Source: Cellulomonas timonensis (GTDB lineage Bacteria; Actinomycetota; Actinomycetes; Actinomycetales; Cellulomonadaceae). From it: a stretch of 64,000 bases of DNA. Position numbers and translations under genes: made by a program. The notes under the pieces are model-generated. The model was given only the letters and a program-made list of their open reading frames with translations, ran no database searches and was not told where the DNA came from. The DNA lies in contig NZ_FCOT01000013.1 of assembly GCF_900046455.1 (NCBI RefSeq), positions 434,001 to 498,000 of the forward strand. The letters are read 5' to 3'. The first letter of the stretch is position 1. The number at the start of each line of letters is the position of its first letter. Below are positions 41,955-49,875 of this stretch, piece after piece.

Positions 41955-44801
41955 GTGGCCATCGGGAGCGAGGAACCGCGCGAGACATCGGGCGTGACGA
42001 CGACGCTGATCCTGCGCTACGTGGAGGAGCGCGGCGGTCCGCAAGCCGTCGCGGCGACGGTTGAGGCCGCTGGGGTCCCGTTCACCGTGGCGGAGCTCGA
42101 CGACCCGTCGCGCTGGGTGGGCTACGACACCCGGATCCGGTTGTTCGAGGCTGCCACCGCAGTGCTCGGCGACCCTCGGGCGCCCTGGGAGATCGGCGCG
42201 GCGGCCCTCAGGCACGGGCTGCACCACGCGATCGTCCCGCTGCTGCGCGGCTTCGGCTCCCCGCGCGAGGTGTACCGGCAACTGCCGCGCGCGGTGCCGA
42301 AGTTCACCACGACCTCCACGATGGACCTGGTCGAGTGCGCCGGCGACGAGGCGACGATCCGCTACCGGCTGCATGAGGGGCACACCCACTCGAGGCTGGA
42401 TTGCGAGTACGCGCAGGGGCTCATCTCGGGGGTGCCTGTGATCTTCGGGCTGCCGCCCGCGCGGATCCGGCACCCGGAGTGCGAGTCCGACGGGAGCTCG
42501 GCCTGCGTCTACCACGTGAGGTGGGAGCGCCGGCGCCGCTGGTGGTCGAGGGCGGCCCGGCGGGAGTCGGCCGATCTGGGCCTGACCGCGCTACGGGTCC
42601 AGCTCGAGGAGTTCCAGGACGCGGCCGCCGACTTGGTCAGCAGCGACGACGTCGAGGAGGTCCTCGAGCGCATCGTCCGGCGTGCCGTCGCGGCGGTCCT
42701 CGCCCCGGCGTACCTGCTGGTGCTGGACGGCGGCGACGGGGTGATGGCGCGCCACCACGGGCTCGACGCCGAGCGGGCGGAGCGGCTGGCACAGCTGCTC
42801 GTCGCAGGAGAGTCGCTGGGGGAGTCCGCCGTGGTGGTGGACATCGCCTCGGCGCGCCACCGGCACGGGCGCCTCGCGGCCGTCTACCAGCCGGGCCACC
42901 TGCCGCTGGACGGCGACCACTCGCTGCTCCGGGCGTACGCACGGCATGCCGCCGCCGCCCTGGACCTGCTCACCGCGCTCGAGGGCAGCAGGCTCGAGCA
43001 GCGCCGCACGGCCGCGCTGCTCGGCTTGGCGCATGAGCTCGCCGCGGTCGACACCGCCGCCGAAGTCGCCACAGTCGTCGCGCAGGCGGCCCCCGCCATC
43101 ATCGGCTGCCGCGCTGCGGGGATCCTGTTGTGGGACCACGAGGCCGGGGCGCTGGGGGTCGTCGCGACATCAGGCCTCGGCCGGAGGCCGGACGACGTGC
43201 TGTCGGGGGCCGAGTTCCGCGCGGACCAGTCGCCCGAGCTCGTCGAGATGCTCACCCACCACAGCCCGCGCATGCTCCGGCGCGAACAGGCCAGCCCGGA
43301 GATCGCCGCGGCGATGCTGGCGATTGGCGCGGCGAGCCTCGTCGTGGTCCCGCTGCTGGCTGGCGACACGCTGCTGGGTGTGGCGGTGGCGGTCTCCGAC
43401 ACCGAGCCAGGCACCGCGGCCGAGCAGACTGCCCTGGCGCGGCTCGCCGGTGTGGGTGACCAGGCGGCGGCGGCGCTGCAGAACGCGAGGCTGCTCAGCA
43501 CCGTGCGGCGGCAGGCCCATCACGACTCGCTGACGGGCTTGGCGAACCGGGTGCTGTTCTCCCAACGGCTCGACGCGGTGCTGGAGCGGCAGGGAGAGGC
43601 CGCGTGGACGGCGGTGCTGTTCTGCGACCTCGACAACTTCAAGCACGTCAATGACGAGCTGGGGCACAGCGCCGGCGACGAGCTGCTGCGCCAGGTCGCG
43701 GGCCGGTTGCGCGAGGCGGTGGGCCCGGAGCACGTGATCGCCCGGCTCGGCGGCGACGAGTTCGCCGTGGCGATGCGGGCGCCGGACGAGCGGACGGCGG
43801 TGGCCCTGGGTCGGCGGTGCGTCGACTCGGTGACCGCGCCCTTCCCCATCGACGGCCAGGAACTGCGCGTGACGATGAGCGTCGGTGTCGCCCTGCACGC
43901 CGGGCCCGACGGGCGAGGTGAGCGCATGCTCGCCGCGTCGGACCGCGCCATGTACGAGGCGAAGAGGCGCGGCCGCAACCAGGTGGTGGTGGGCGGTGAC
44001 TCGACACAGGGCGCGCCCGGGCCCTCGCTCCAGGCCGAGCTCCGGACGGCGGTGGAGGAGGGGCACCTGCGGCTGCACTTCCAGCCGGTCGTCGACGTCT
44101 CCCAGCCGGGGATGGCCCGCGTGGTGGGCGCGGAGGCCCTGGTCCGCTGGGATCATCCTCGGCTGGGCCTGTTGTCGCCCGCGGCGTTCCTCCCGTTGGC
44201 GGAGGAGACCGGCCAGATCACCGACATCGACCTGTGGGTGCTCGAGGCGGCATGCGGCTGGCTCGCCGCGACGCCCGCGCCGGAGTCGGGTGTGCTGCAC
44301 ATCGCGGTGAACGTGGCGGGCCGGACCCTCAACGACCCGCGGTTCCTGTCGACGGTGCGGGGCGCGCTCAACCGGCACGGCCTCGCGCCGCGGCAGCTGG
44401 TGCTCGAGATCGTGGAGAGCCGGTCGTTGGCCGACCTGCCCGGTGTCGTGGAACGGCTCGTCGAGCTGCGCCAACTCGGCGTGCGGGTCTCGCTCGACGA
44501 CTTCGGCACGGGCTACTCGACGCTCGCGTGGCTGAAGAACCTGCCCGTCGACCAGATCAAGATCGACCGCAGTTTCATCACCGCGCTGCCCGAGCAGGCG
44601 TCGGTGGCCCTGGTGCGCGGCGTGTTGGCCCTGGCAGCCGAGTTGGGCGTCGAGGTCGTCGCCGAGGGCGTGGAGCTGTTCGAGCAGCTCGAGGCGCTCC
44701 GCGAGGCCGAGTGCCACCTGGTGCAGGGATACCTGCTGGGCCGGCCCGAGGTGGAGCCGAGCCTCCAGACCCGGGCGGTGGGCGCGCACCCCGTGGCGTG
44801 A
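41955..44801 (+). CDS. V4R-GAF-GAF-GGDEF-EAL cyclic-di-GMP signalling protein
   Basis: A 948-residue soluble protein. Residues 1 to about 190 resemble the V4R/heme-NO-binding-associated sensor module, ending in HPECESDGSSACVYHVRW. Two GAF-like regions follow (about 200-350 and 355-520). The GGDEF domain has the intact motif at residues 599-603 (RLGGDEFAVA), so it can be a diguanylate cyclase. The EAL domain keeps EAL at 727-729 and DDFGTGYSTLAWLKNLPVDQ, so phosphodiesterase activity is also possible. Start is a GTG at 41955, with another at 41994. It may sense a small ligand or NO; its place between nitrite genes and Dps fits a stress role but is not proof. Confidence 0.9.
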   Translation: MAIGSEEPRETSGVTTTLILRYVEERGGPQAVAATVEAAGVPFTVAELDDPSRWVGYDTRIRLFEAATAVLGDPRAPWEIGAAALRHGLHHAIVPLLRGFGSPREVYRQLPRAVPKFTTTSTMDLVECAGDEATIRYRLHEGHTHSRLDCEYAQGLISGVPVIFGLPPARIRHPECESDGSSACVYHVRWERRRRWWSRAARRESADLGLTALRVQLEEFQDAAADLVSSDDVEEVLERIVRRAVAAVLAPAYLLVLDGGDGVMARHHGLDAERAERLAQLLVAGESLGESAVVVDIASARHRHGRLAAVYQPGHLPLDGDHSLLRAYARHAAAALDLLTALEGSRLEQRRTAALLGLAHELAAVDTAAEVATVVAQAAPAIIGCRAAGILLWDHEAGALGVVATSGLGRRPDDVLSGAEFRADQSPELVEMLTHHSPRMLRREQASPEIAAAMLAIGAASLVVVPLLAGDTLLGVAVAVSDTEPGTAAEQTALARLAGVGDQAAAALQNARLLSTVRRQAHHDSLTGLANRVLFSQRLDAVLERQGEAAWTAVLFCDLDNFKHVNDELGHSAGDELLRQVAGRLREAVGPEHVIARLGGDEFAVAMRAPDERTAVALGRRCVDSVTAPFPIDGQELRVTMSVGVALHAGPDGRGERMLAASDRAMYEAKRRGRNQVVVGGDSTQGAPGPSLQAELRTAVEEGHLRLHFQPVVDVSQPGMARVVGAEALVRWDHPRLGLLSPAAFLPLAEETGQITDIDLWVLEAACGWLAATPAPESGVLHIAVNVAGRTLNDPRFLSTVRGALNRHGLAPRQLVLEIVESRSLADLPGVVERLVELRQLGVRVSLDDFGTGYSTLAWLKNLPVDQIKIDRSFITALPEQASVALVRGVLALAAELGVEVVAEGVELFEQLEALREAECHLVQGYLLGRPEVEPSLQTRAVGAHPVA

Positions 44802-44820
44802 GCGAAACCGATCGGGCCGC

Positions 44821-45342
44821 CTACTGCGCGTCGGGGAGGCTGCCGCCCGAGGACTCCAGGTGCGCCCGCACGAGCCACTGGAAGAACTCCAGGTGGCGCA
44901 GCTGGTGCACGAGGATGCGCTGCGAGACGTCGTCGAGGTCGGCGAGTCGCGCGGCGGCGTCGCGATGGGACGCGGCGACCCGGTCGTACACGGCGTCCAG
45001 GGCGCGGAGGTGGTCGACTGTCGTCGCCCGGGCCAGGGGGTAGTCGGGCCACGAGCGCGTCGCGACGACGGCGCCCGGGGTGCCGTGGGGGACCGCTCCC
45101 AGCGTCGCGACCCGCTCGGCCGTCTTGTCGACCATGCGCTGCACGGACGCCACCTGGGGGTCGAGCATCTTGTGCACGGCGATGAACCGTGGGCCGACCA
45201 CGTTCCAGTGGATGTGCTTGAGCGTCAGCGCGAGGTCCACGAGCGCGACCAGGCGCTCCTGCAGCACGGCCGCGACGTCGCCGCCGTCCGCGAGGGTCAG
45301 GCCGGGCACCGTGTACTTCGGCCGATCAGGCTGACGTGGCAT
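44821..45342 (-). CDS. dps: Dps-family ferritin-like protein
   Basis: A 173-residue Dps protein, storing iron and shielding DNA from oxidative damage as a dodecamer. The ferroxidase signature is TLKHIHWNVVGPRFIAVHKMLD (first His, then Trp and a second His, then Asp), and the paired residues lie around MVDKTAERVATLG. It has a short polar N-terminal tail (MPRQPDRPKYTVPGL) and the ATG at 45342 follows GGAGGGGG. Convergent with the cyclic-di-GMP gene, 19 bases apart. Its 104-base upstream gap leads to the MFS gene end. Confidence 0.93.
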   Translation of the reverse strand: MPRQPDRPKYTVPGLTLADGGDVAAVLQERLVALVDLALTLKHIHWNVVGPRFIAVHKMLDPQVASVQRMVDKTAERVATLGAVPHGTPGAVVATRSWPDYPLARATTVDHLRALDAVYDRVAASHRDAAARLADLDDVSQRILVHQLRHLEFFQWLVRAHLESSGGSLPDAQ

Positions 45343-45446
45343 CGCGGGCCCCCTCCGTCCTGCGTCCCGTCCCCGGTGCGGGGCACCCTGCCAACGTGCA
45401 TCAGGATGCGCGGTCGCGCATCTCGCGGGCACGGGGAGCGGCTGGC

Positions 45447-46688
45447 TCAGGCCGCGACGGGCGCCTCGTCGGCATGGGCGATGTGGGCCATCTGGCGCCA
45501 CAGCAGCACCACGAACAGCGCCGAGCCCGCGAACGCGAACCAGAACGGCGCGGTCACGCCCCACCGCTCCGCGAGCACGCCGCCGGCGCCTGAGCCGATC
45601 ACCAGGCCGCCGAACACCGCGATCGTGTTCACGCTCCCCACCCGTCCTTGCAGGTGGGAGGGCACGGCGCGTTGGCGGATCGTCACCGACGTGGTCCCCC
45701 AGATGAAGGCGTGGGCCCCGAAGACGAAGAAGATCGACATCGCGACCCACGCCTGGCGGGTCAGCGCGAGGCCCAAGTGCGTGAGTGTCTCCACGATCAG
45801 GCCGATCCGCATGAGCTGGCCCAGGCTCACCCGCCGCGTGATCCAGCCGTACGCCGCCATGCCGGCCAGCCCGCCGACGGCGCTGACAGTGGTCAACAGG
45901 CCGAAGCCCACCTCGCCCAGCCCGATCCGCTGCGTGGCGTACAGCACCAGCACCGACCAGGCGGCGCCGAACGTGATGTTGAAGATGAAGATGGTGAGCG
46001 CCAGTGTGCGGACTGCGGCGTGATGGGCCACCCACGTGAGGGCCTCCGCGATCTCCTGGCGCACACGCGTCTCGGCGTCGGGCGCGCGCCCGTGTGGCGG
46101 CAGGACGATGCGCGAGACGAGCAGCGCGCCCAGCGCCACGGCGAGCGCCTGGGTGGCGAACGGCCACACCGCGCCCACGGCGAACAGCGCCGCGCCGAGG
46201 GGCGGGCCCGCGAGTTGGTTGACGGTGATGAAACCGGCCTGCAGCCGGGAGTTCGCCACCGCGAGGTCGTCGCGCGAGACCAGCATCGGCAGCAGGGTCT
46301 GAGAGGTGTTGTCGGCGAACACCTCGGCGATCCCCACGGCGAACAGCGCGGCGAGCACGATCCCGATGGAGACGCGGTCGGTGAGCACGACCAGTGCGAG
46401 CACCACGAGGACCGCCGCCCGCAGCGCGTCCACCGAGACGACCAGCAGCCGGCGGTCGACCCGGTCCGCGAGCGCCCCGGCGAACAGCCCGAAGAGCAGC
46501 GGGGGAAGCCACTGCAGGGTCGCCGCGAGGGCCACGAGGCGCGGGTCGTCGGTGAGCGACGCCACCAGCAGCGGCCCGGCCGCCAGGGCGATGCCGTCCC
46601 CCAGGTTGCTGGTCCAGGACGACGCGAGGAGCCAGCGGAAACCGCCGCCCAGGCGGAGGGGGGCGACGGCCTCGCCGAGTCGTGACAC
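45447..46688 (-). CDS. MFS exporter
   Basis: A 413-residue major-facilitator protein of the EntS/MFS_3 type with about twelve helices. SRLGEAVAPLRLGGGFRWLL at the start, GLFAGALADRVDRRLLVV (loop 2-3 motif A) and GRVGSVNTIAVFGGLVIG later are typical. The GTG at 46688 begins the family region; the open frame beyond it is not family-like. Members export siderophores or drugs; substrate unknown. It stands alone between dps and an acetyltransferase gene. Confidence 0.85.
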   Translation of the reverse strand: MSRLGEAVAPLRLGGGFRWLLASSWTSNLGDGIALAAGPLLVASLTDDPRLVALAATLQWLPPLLFGLFAGALADRVDRRLLVVSVDALRAAVLVVLALVVLTDRVSIGIVLAALFAVGIAEVFADNTSQTLLPMLVSRDDLAVANSRLQAGFITVNQLAGPPLGAALFAVGAVWPFATQALAVALGALLVSRIVLPPHGRAPDAETRVRQEIAEALTWVAHHAAVRTLALTIFIFNITFGAAWSVLVLYATQRIGLGEVGFGLLTTVSAVGGLAGMAAYGWITRRVSLGQLMRIGLIVETLTHLGLALTRQAWVAMSIFFVFGAHAFIWGTTSVTIRQRAVPSHLQGRVGSVNTIAVFGGLVIGSGAGGVLAERWGVTAPFWFAFAGSALFVVLLWRQMAHIAHADEAPVAA

Positions 46689-46730
46689 CGGCGGATCGTA
46701 TCCGGGCGTCGACCCCGGGGGTCGGGTCGT

Positions 46731-46766
46731 TCCGTGGCGCCGCACCGCGCGTCGCGACGCCACGGA
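46731..46766 (-). terminator. Terminator downstream of the acetyltransferase gene
   Basis: Perfect 9-bp stem TCCGTGGCG / CGCCACGGA (46731-46739 and 46758-46766), 18-base loop, beginning 17 bases past the stop of the minus-strand gene at 46783. Confidence 0.55.
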
Positions 46767-46782
46767 CGTCACGCCACAGCTG

Positions 46783-47214
46783 TCACGCCAGGCGCACGGC
46801 CATCCCGATCGACGCGGGCGCCGTCTCGGTGAACCCATGACGCGCGTACAGGCGGTGCCCCGGGGGGTCGGCGAGCAGGCTGACAAAGGCCCCCGGGGGC
46901 GCGTCCCTGTCGATCTGCTCCAGCAGCGAGGCCAGCACCGCGTCTCCCAGGCCTCGGCGCTGATGCTCGGGCAGCACGGCCATGTCGACCACGTGGAAGC
47001 ACCAGCCGCCGTCGCCGATCACCCGGCCCATCGCCACCGTCGTCCCGCTCGTGACGTGCACCACATGGCGTGCGGCCCAGCTCCCGGGCAGCCCGGCCAC
47101 GGCCTGCTCGCGGGTCGCCGGTGTGAGGCCGGCGAGACGGCGCAGCGCCAGGTAGTCCTCGACGCCCGGCACGGCGGCGACGAGCTCATATCCCTCGGGG
47201 AGCGCGACGGTCAT
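46783..47214 (-). CDS. GNAT-family N-acetyltransferase
   Basis: A 143-residue acetyl-CoA-dependent transferase. The acetyl-CoA pocket is VVDMAVLPEHQRRGLGDAVLASLLE (the Q/RxxGxG/A motif reads QRRGLG), followed by ARHGFTETAPASIGM at the end. Substrate unknown. The ATG at 47214 is 49 bases from the divergent ATPase gene, so both promoters share this short gap. Confidence 0.87.
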   Translation of the reverse strand: MTVALPEGYELVAAVPGVEDYLALRRLAGLTPATREQAVAGLPGSWAARHVVHVTSGTTVAMGRVIGDGGWCFHVVDMAVLPEHQRRGLGDAVLASLLEQIDRDAPPGAFVSLLADPPGHRLYARHGFTETAPASIGMAVRLA

Positions 47215-47263
47215 GGGGCACATTCTCGCCGCTGCGTCAGCGGGCCGTGCCAGGGTGGGGCGC

Positions 47264-47992
47264 ATGACGACGGCACCGATCCTGCGGCGCCTCGGGGCGG
47301 ATCCCGAAGGCCCGCCCCCGTCGGCGGACTGGTCTACCGCGATCCCCGCCGTGGCCCAGGTGCTCCGGGACGGCTGGGACCTGTCGGCCGTCACCGTCCT
47401 GGTGGGCGACAACGGGACGGGCAAGTCCACGTTGGTGGAGGCCTGCGCGCTCGCGGTGGGGACCGGGCCGGAGGGCGGCTCGCGGGGGTCGGAGTTCAGC
47501 ACCCGGCCCACCGAGTCCGACCTCTGGCGGCGCCTGGTGGCCGAACGGAGCCCCGGCGCCACCCGGCGGGCCTTCTTCCTCCGGGCCGAGACGGCGCACG
47601 CGTTCTACACCTACCTGGAGGACAACCCCGGCATGCGCCCGGAGCCGGTGTTCCACGAGATGTCGCATGGCGAGTCCTTCCTCGCACTGGTGGGCGACCG
47701 CATGAAGAAGCCGGGCCTGTACCTGCTCGACGAGCCGGAGTCGGCGCTGTCCTTCCATGGCTGCCTCGCGCTGCTCGCCCATCTGCACGCCCTGGTCGCC
47801 TCGGGGTCGCAGGTCATCCTGTCCACCCACTCGCCGGTGCTGGCCGCGCTGCCCGACGCCCACATCTGGGAGCTGGGCGAGTGGGGGATGCGCCGGTCCG
47901 CGTGGGAGGACCTGGACCTGGTGCGCGCGTGGCGGGGCTTCCTCGACGACCCGGCGAGGTATCTGCGCCATGTGCTCGATGACGCGTCCTGA
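47264..47992 (+). CDS. AAA-family ATPase (ABC-like, AAA_23 type)
   Basis: A 242-residue stand-alone ATPase. Walker A is GDNGTGKST (about residues 48-56), the signature-like region is MSHGESFLALV, Walker B is LYLLDEPESAL and the switch His is in ILSTHSPVLAAL. Proteins of this kind occur alone in many bacteria without a known role; no transport membrane partner or nuclease is adjacent. The ATG at 47264 is preferred over an earlier GTG/ATG-type start because the divergent gene begins at 47214. Confidence 0.85.
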   Translation: MTTAPILRRLGADPEGPPPSADWSTAIPAVAQVLRDGWDLSAVTVLVGDNGTGKSTLVEACALAVGTGPEGGSRGSEFSTRPTESDLWRRLVAERSPGATRRAFFLRAETAHAFYTYLEDNPGMRPEPVFHEMSHGESFLALVGDRMKKPGLYLLDEPESALSFHGCLALLAHLHALVASGSQVILSTHSPVLAALPDAHIWELGEWGMRRSAWEDLDLVRAWRGFLDDPARYLRHVLDDAS

Positions 47993-48040
47993 CGCGCGGC
48001 ACTCCGCTTACTGCCAAGAGCGCCAACGCCCGCGCTGGCC

Positions 48041-48445
48041 TCACTTTCGTGACGCGGCCGGCGTGCCCGTGCGCTGGATGGCCTGGAGGAGGTCGCCCTT
48101 CGACATCGTGGAGCGCCCGGCGATCTCCAGCCGCTTGGCGATGTCATAGAGCTGCGCCTTGGTGGCGCTCGCGTCGACGTTCGCGGTGGCGGGCCTGCGC
48201 CGACTGGCCGTGGCGGGGGTGCGCGCCGAGGGCTTGGGTTTGCGCTCCCAGCGTTTGTCGACCTTCTCGAACCTGTCCTTGAGCGCGTCGACGGCGATCC
48301 GGTGCGCGCGCTCGCCCTCGCCGTGCTTCCGGGCGGCGGCGTCATGCGCCTTCGCGAAGGCCCGCTGCGCCTTCTTCCCCGAGCGGGCGACGGCGCCAGG
48401 CAGCTTCTTGGTGCGGATCTTGCCCTTCCTGCTGATCATCCGCAT
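48041..48445 (-). CDS. ChaB-domain protein with Rho-N/SAP-like C-terminus
   Basis: A 134-residue basic protein. Residues 1-70 match the ChaB domain (KLPGAVARSGKKAQRAFAKA, DALKDRFEKVDKRWERK). A Thr/Pro/Arg linker leads to a C-terminal Rho-N/SAP-like helix pair (TKAQLYDIAKRLEIAGRSTM, SKGDLLQAIQRTG), suggesting nucleic-acid binding. I choose the ATG at 48445, because GGGAGA lies 6 bases before it; another ATG at 48475 is in frame. The 163-base gap to the left end of the next gene (48609) shows no clear element beyond weak GC hairpins. Confidence 0.8.
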   Translation of the reverse strand: MRMISRKGKIRTKKLPGAVARSGKKAQRAFAKAHDAAARKHGEGERAHRIAVDALKDRFEKVDKRWERKPKPSARTPATASRRRPATANVDASATKAQLYDIAKRLEIAGRSTMSKGDLLQAIQRTGTPAASRK

Positions 48446-48608
48446 GACGATCTCCCGGTGTGCGACTCGTCCCATGGCCTGCGCCTATCGTCGGCCGCGT
48501 GACGAGCCAGCGCATCCGCAGCGTCGGCGCCGTCCGTTCGAGGTGACTTGACGTGCGGCGCCGGGACAGGCGCGTGCTGTGCCTGCCCCGCCGCCGCATG
48601 CTCATGTC

Positions 48609-49580
48609 CTAGACCGCCCGGGGATGCCATCCCCAGTGGCCGTGGCCCCAGTGGCCGGTGGGCTTGCCGCCGTGGCCGCCACCGCCGCCGTGGCCGCCGC
48701 CCTTGGCCCGCTCGGACGTCAATCCGTCGCGGGCGAGGAGGACGGTGGAGTCGAGCTGGCCGTCGCGGGTGTCGGCGATCGCGATGGTGATCGTCGCCAC
48801 GCGCCCCGCTCGGACCGTGGCCTCGCAGGTGAGCTCCTGCGTGAAGCCGTTGAGCTCCGTGTCGTGCTCGCCGGCGCCCGGGTCGTTCGGGGCGAAGTTC
48901 TGCACGTATTCCTCGGAGTGTGTGGTCTCGTTGATGGTGCTGGTCGAGACCAGGTCTGTGGTCCCTGGCACATGCGAGCACGGCTCGCCGTTGACCATGA
49001 TGGCGAATGAGTCCGTGTAGTCCCGCTCGGCCCAGCCGGCGTACTCCTCGCTGCCGAAGACATACCGGAGCTTGAGTTTCGCGTGGCGCGGGACCACCTT
49101 CATCGTGAGGACCGCGGCGTCGTAGGTCGTGGAGCCGAACAGCTCGTCCAGCTCGGCGGAGCCTTCGCCGCCGAGGTCCCCGGTCGTGGTGAGGCTCACG
49201 TTCGGGCCCAGGATCGACGATCGTGTGAAGTCGACGTCCTCGGGTGACTGCGGGTCGGAGGGGATGACGGAGCCGCTGGTCAGGGCTACGCCACGTGCGA
49301 TACCCGTGGCCTCGAGTCCGCCGAATCGGCCTGCCTGGACATCATTGCCCGTGAACTCCACCTCACGGACGTCGATGTTCCGGCCGGCGATGTTGTCGGC
49401 GAGCGCCTCGGCGTCGATCTGACGCAATGAGACGACTGTCTGACCAGGCGAGGCGTGCGCGACTGTCGCGCCCCCCGCTGCGATCAGGACGGTGACGACG
49501 GTGGTGGCCACTGTGCGCTGTGTCCATCTGTGGCGACCGTCGGCACGTACGGCACGACTGGGTTGGGTTGGGTGCTTCAT
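48609..49580 (-). CDS. Secreted choice-of-anchor L domain protein with Gly/His-rich tail
   Basis: A 323-residue exported protein. A basic N-region and hydrophobic core (VATTVVTVLIAAGGATVAHA) form a signal peptide to about residue 43. The rest is a choice-of-anchor L domain: GIARGVALTSGSV, RYVFGSEEYAGWAERDYTDS, FAIMVNG, FAPNDPGAG. The end is unusual: about 35 residues rich in Gly, His and Trp (GGGHGGGGGHGGKPTGHWGH), where an anchor signal would be expected, and which could bind metal. No LPXTG motif or C-terminal helix is seen. Function unknown; adhesion or surface display is the usual guess. Confidence 0.85.
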   Translation of the reverse strand: MKHPTQPSRAVRADGRHRWTQRTVATTVVTVLIAAGGATVAHASPGQTVVSLRQIDAEALADNIAGRNIDVREVEFTGNDVQAGRFGGLEATGIARGVALTSGSVIPSDPQSPEDVDFTRSSILGPNVSLTTTGDLGGEGSAELDELFGSTTYDAAVLTMKVVPRHAKLKLRYVFGSEEYAGWAERDYTDSFAIMVNGEPCSHVPGTTDLVSTSTINETTHSEEYVQNFAPNDPGAGEHDTELNGFTQELTCEATVRAGRVATITIAIADTRDGQLDSTVLLARDGLTSERAKGGGHGGGGGHGGKPTGHWGHGHWGWHPRAV

Positions 49581-49875
49581 GATGCTCCATGAGTTCGTCG
49601 GGATGCGCCTGAGGCGCCGCCACGCCGGAGCGTGGCGCTTGCTCGATGGAGGGGATGGTCGCCCGTTTCGACCGAAGCACGTGTGACGGCCAGCGGCGTC
49701 GCCGGTCCGTCGGGGCGAGACGGCCCGCCCGTGAACTTCACCCCCTTGGGTCTTGACTTCCCGTGCCCACCCTGAGTGGCGTACGGGGTAATCGCGACAT
49801 TACGCTACGAATCGATGGGGGGAAGACCCGTAGAAAGCCGAAGACGCCACGCCAGTCGAGAGAAAGTGAACGGAC
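49581..49875. promoter_or_regulatory. Divergent intergenic region, choice-of-anchor L / levansucrase
   Basis: The 295-base gap is less GC-rich near the levansucrase side. It has a hairpin GCCACGC-CGGA-GCGTGGC (49619-49636) in the leader of the minus-strand gene, a TTGACT -35-like hexamer at 49753-49758 without a convincing -10 partner, and GTAAT-N6-ATTAC (49788-49803), a small inverted repeat that could be an operator for the levansucrase. No gene is visible. Confidence 0.35.

Noticed and set aside
45371-45383. CCCCG-GTG-CGGGG hairpin between dps and the MFS gene
   Set aside because: Only 5 bp of stem in very GC-rich DNA, upstream of dps and downstream of the MFS gene; too weak to call.
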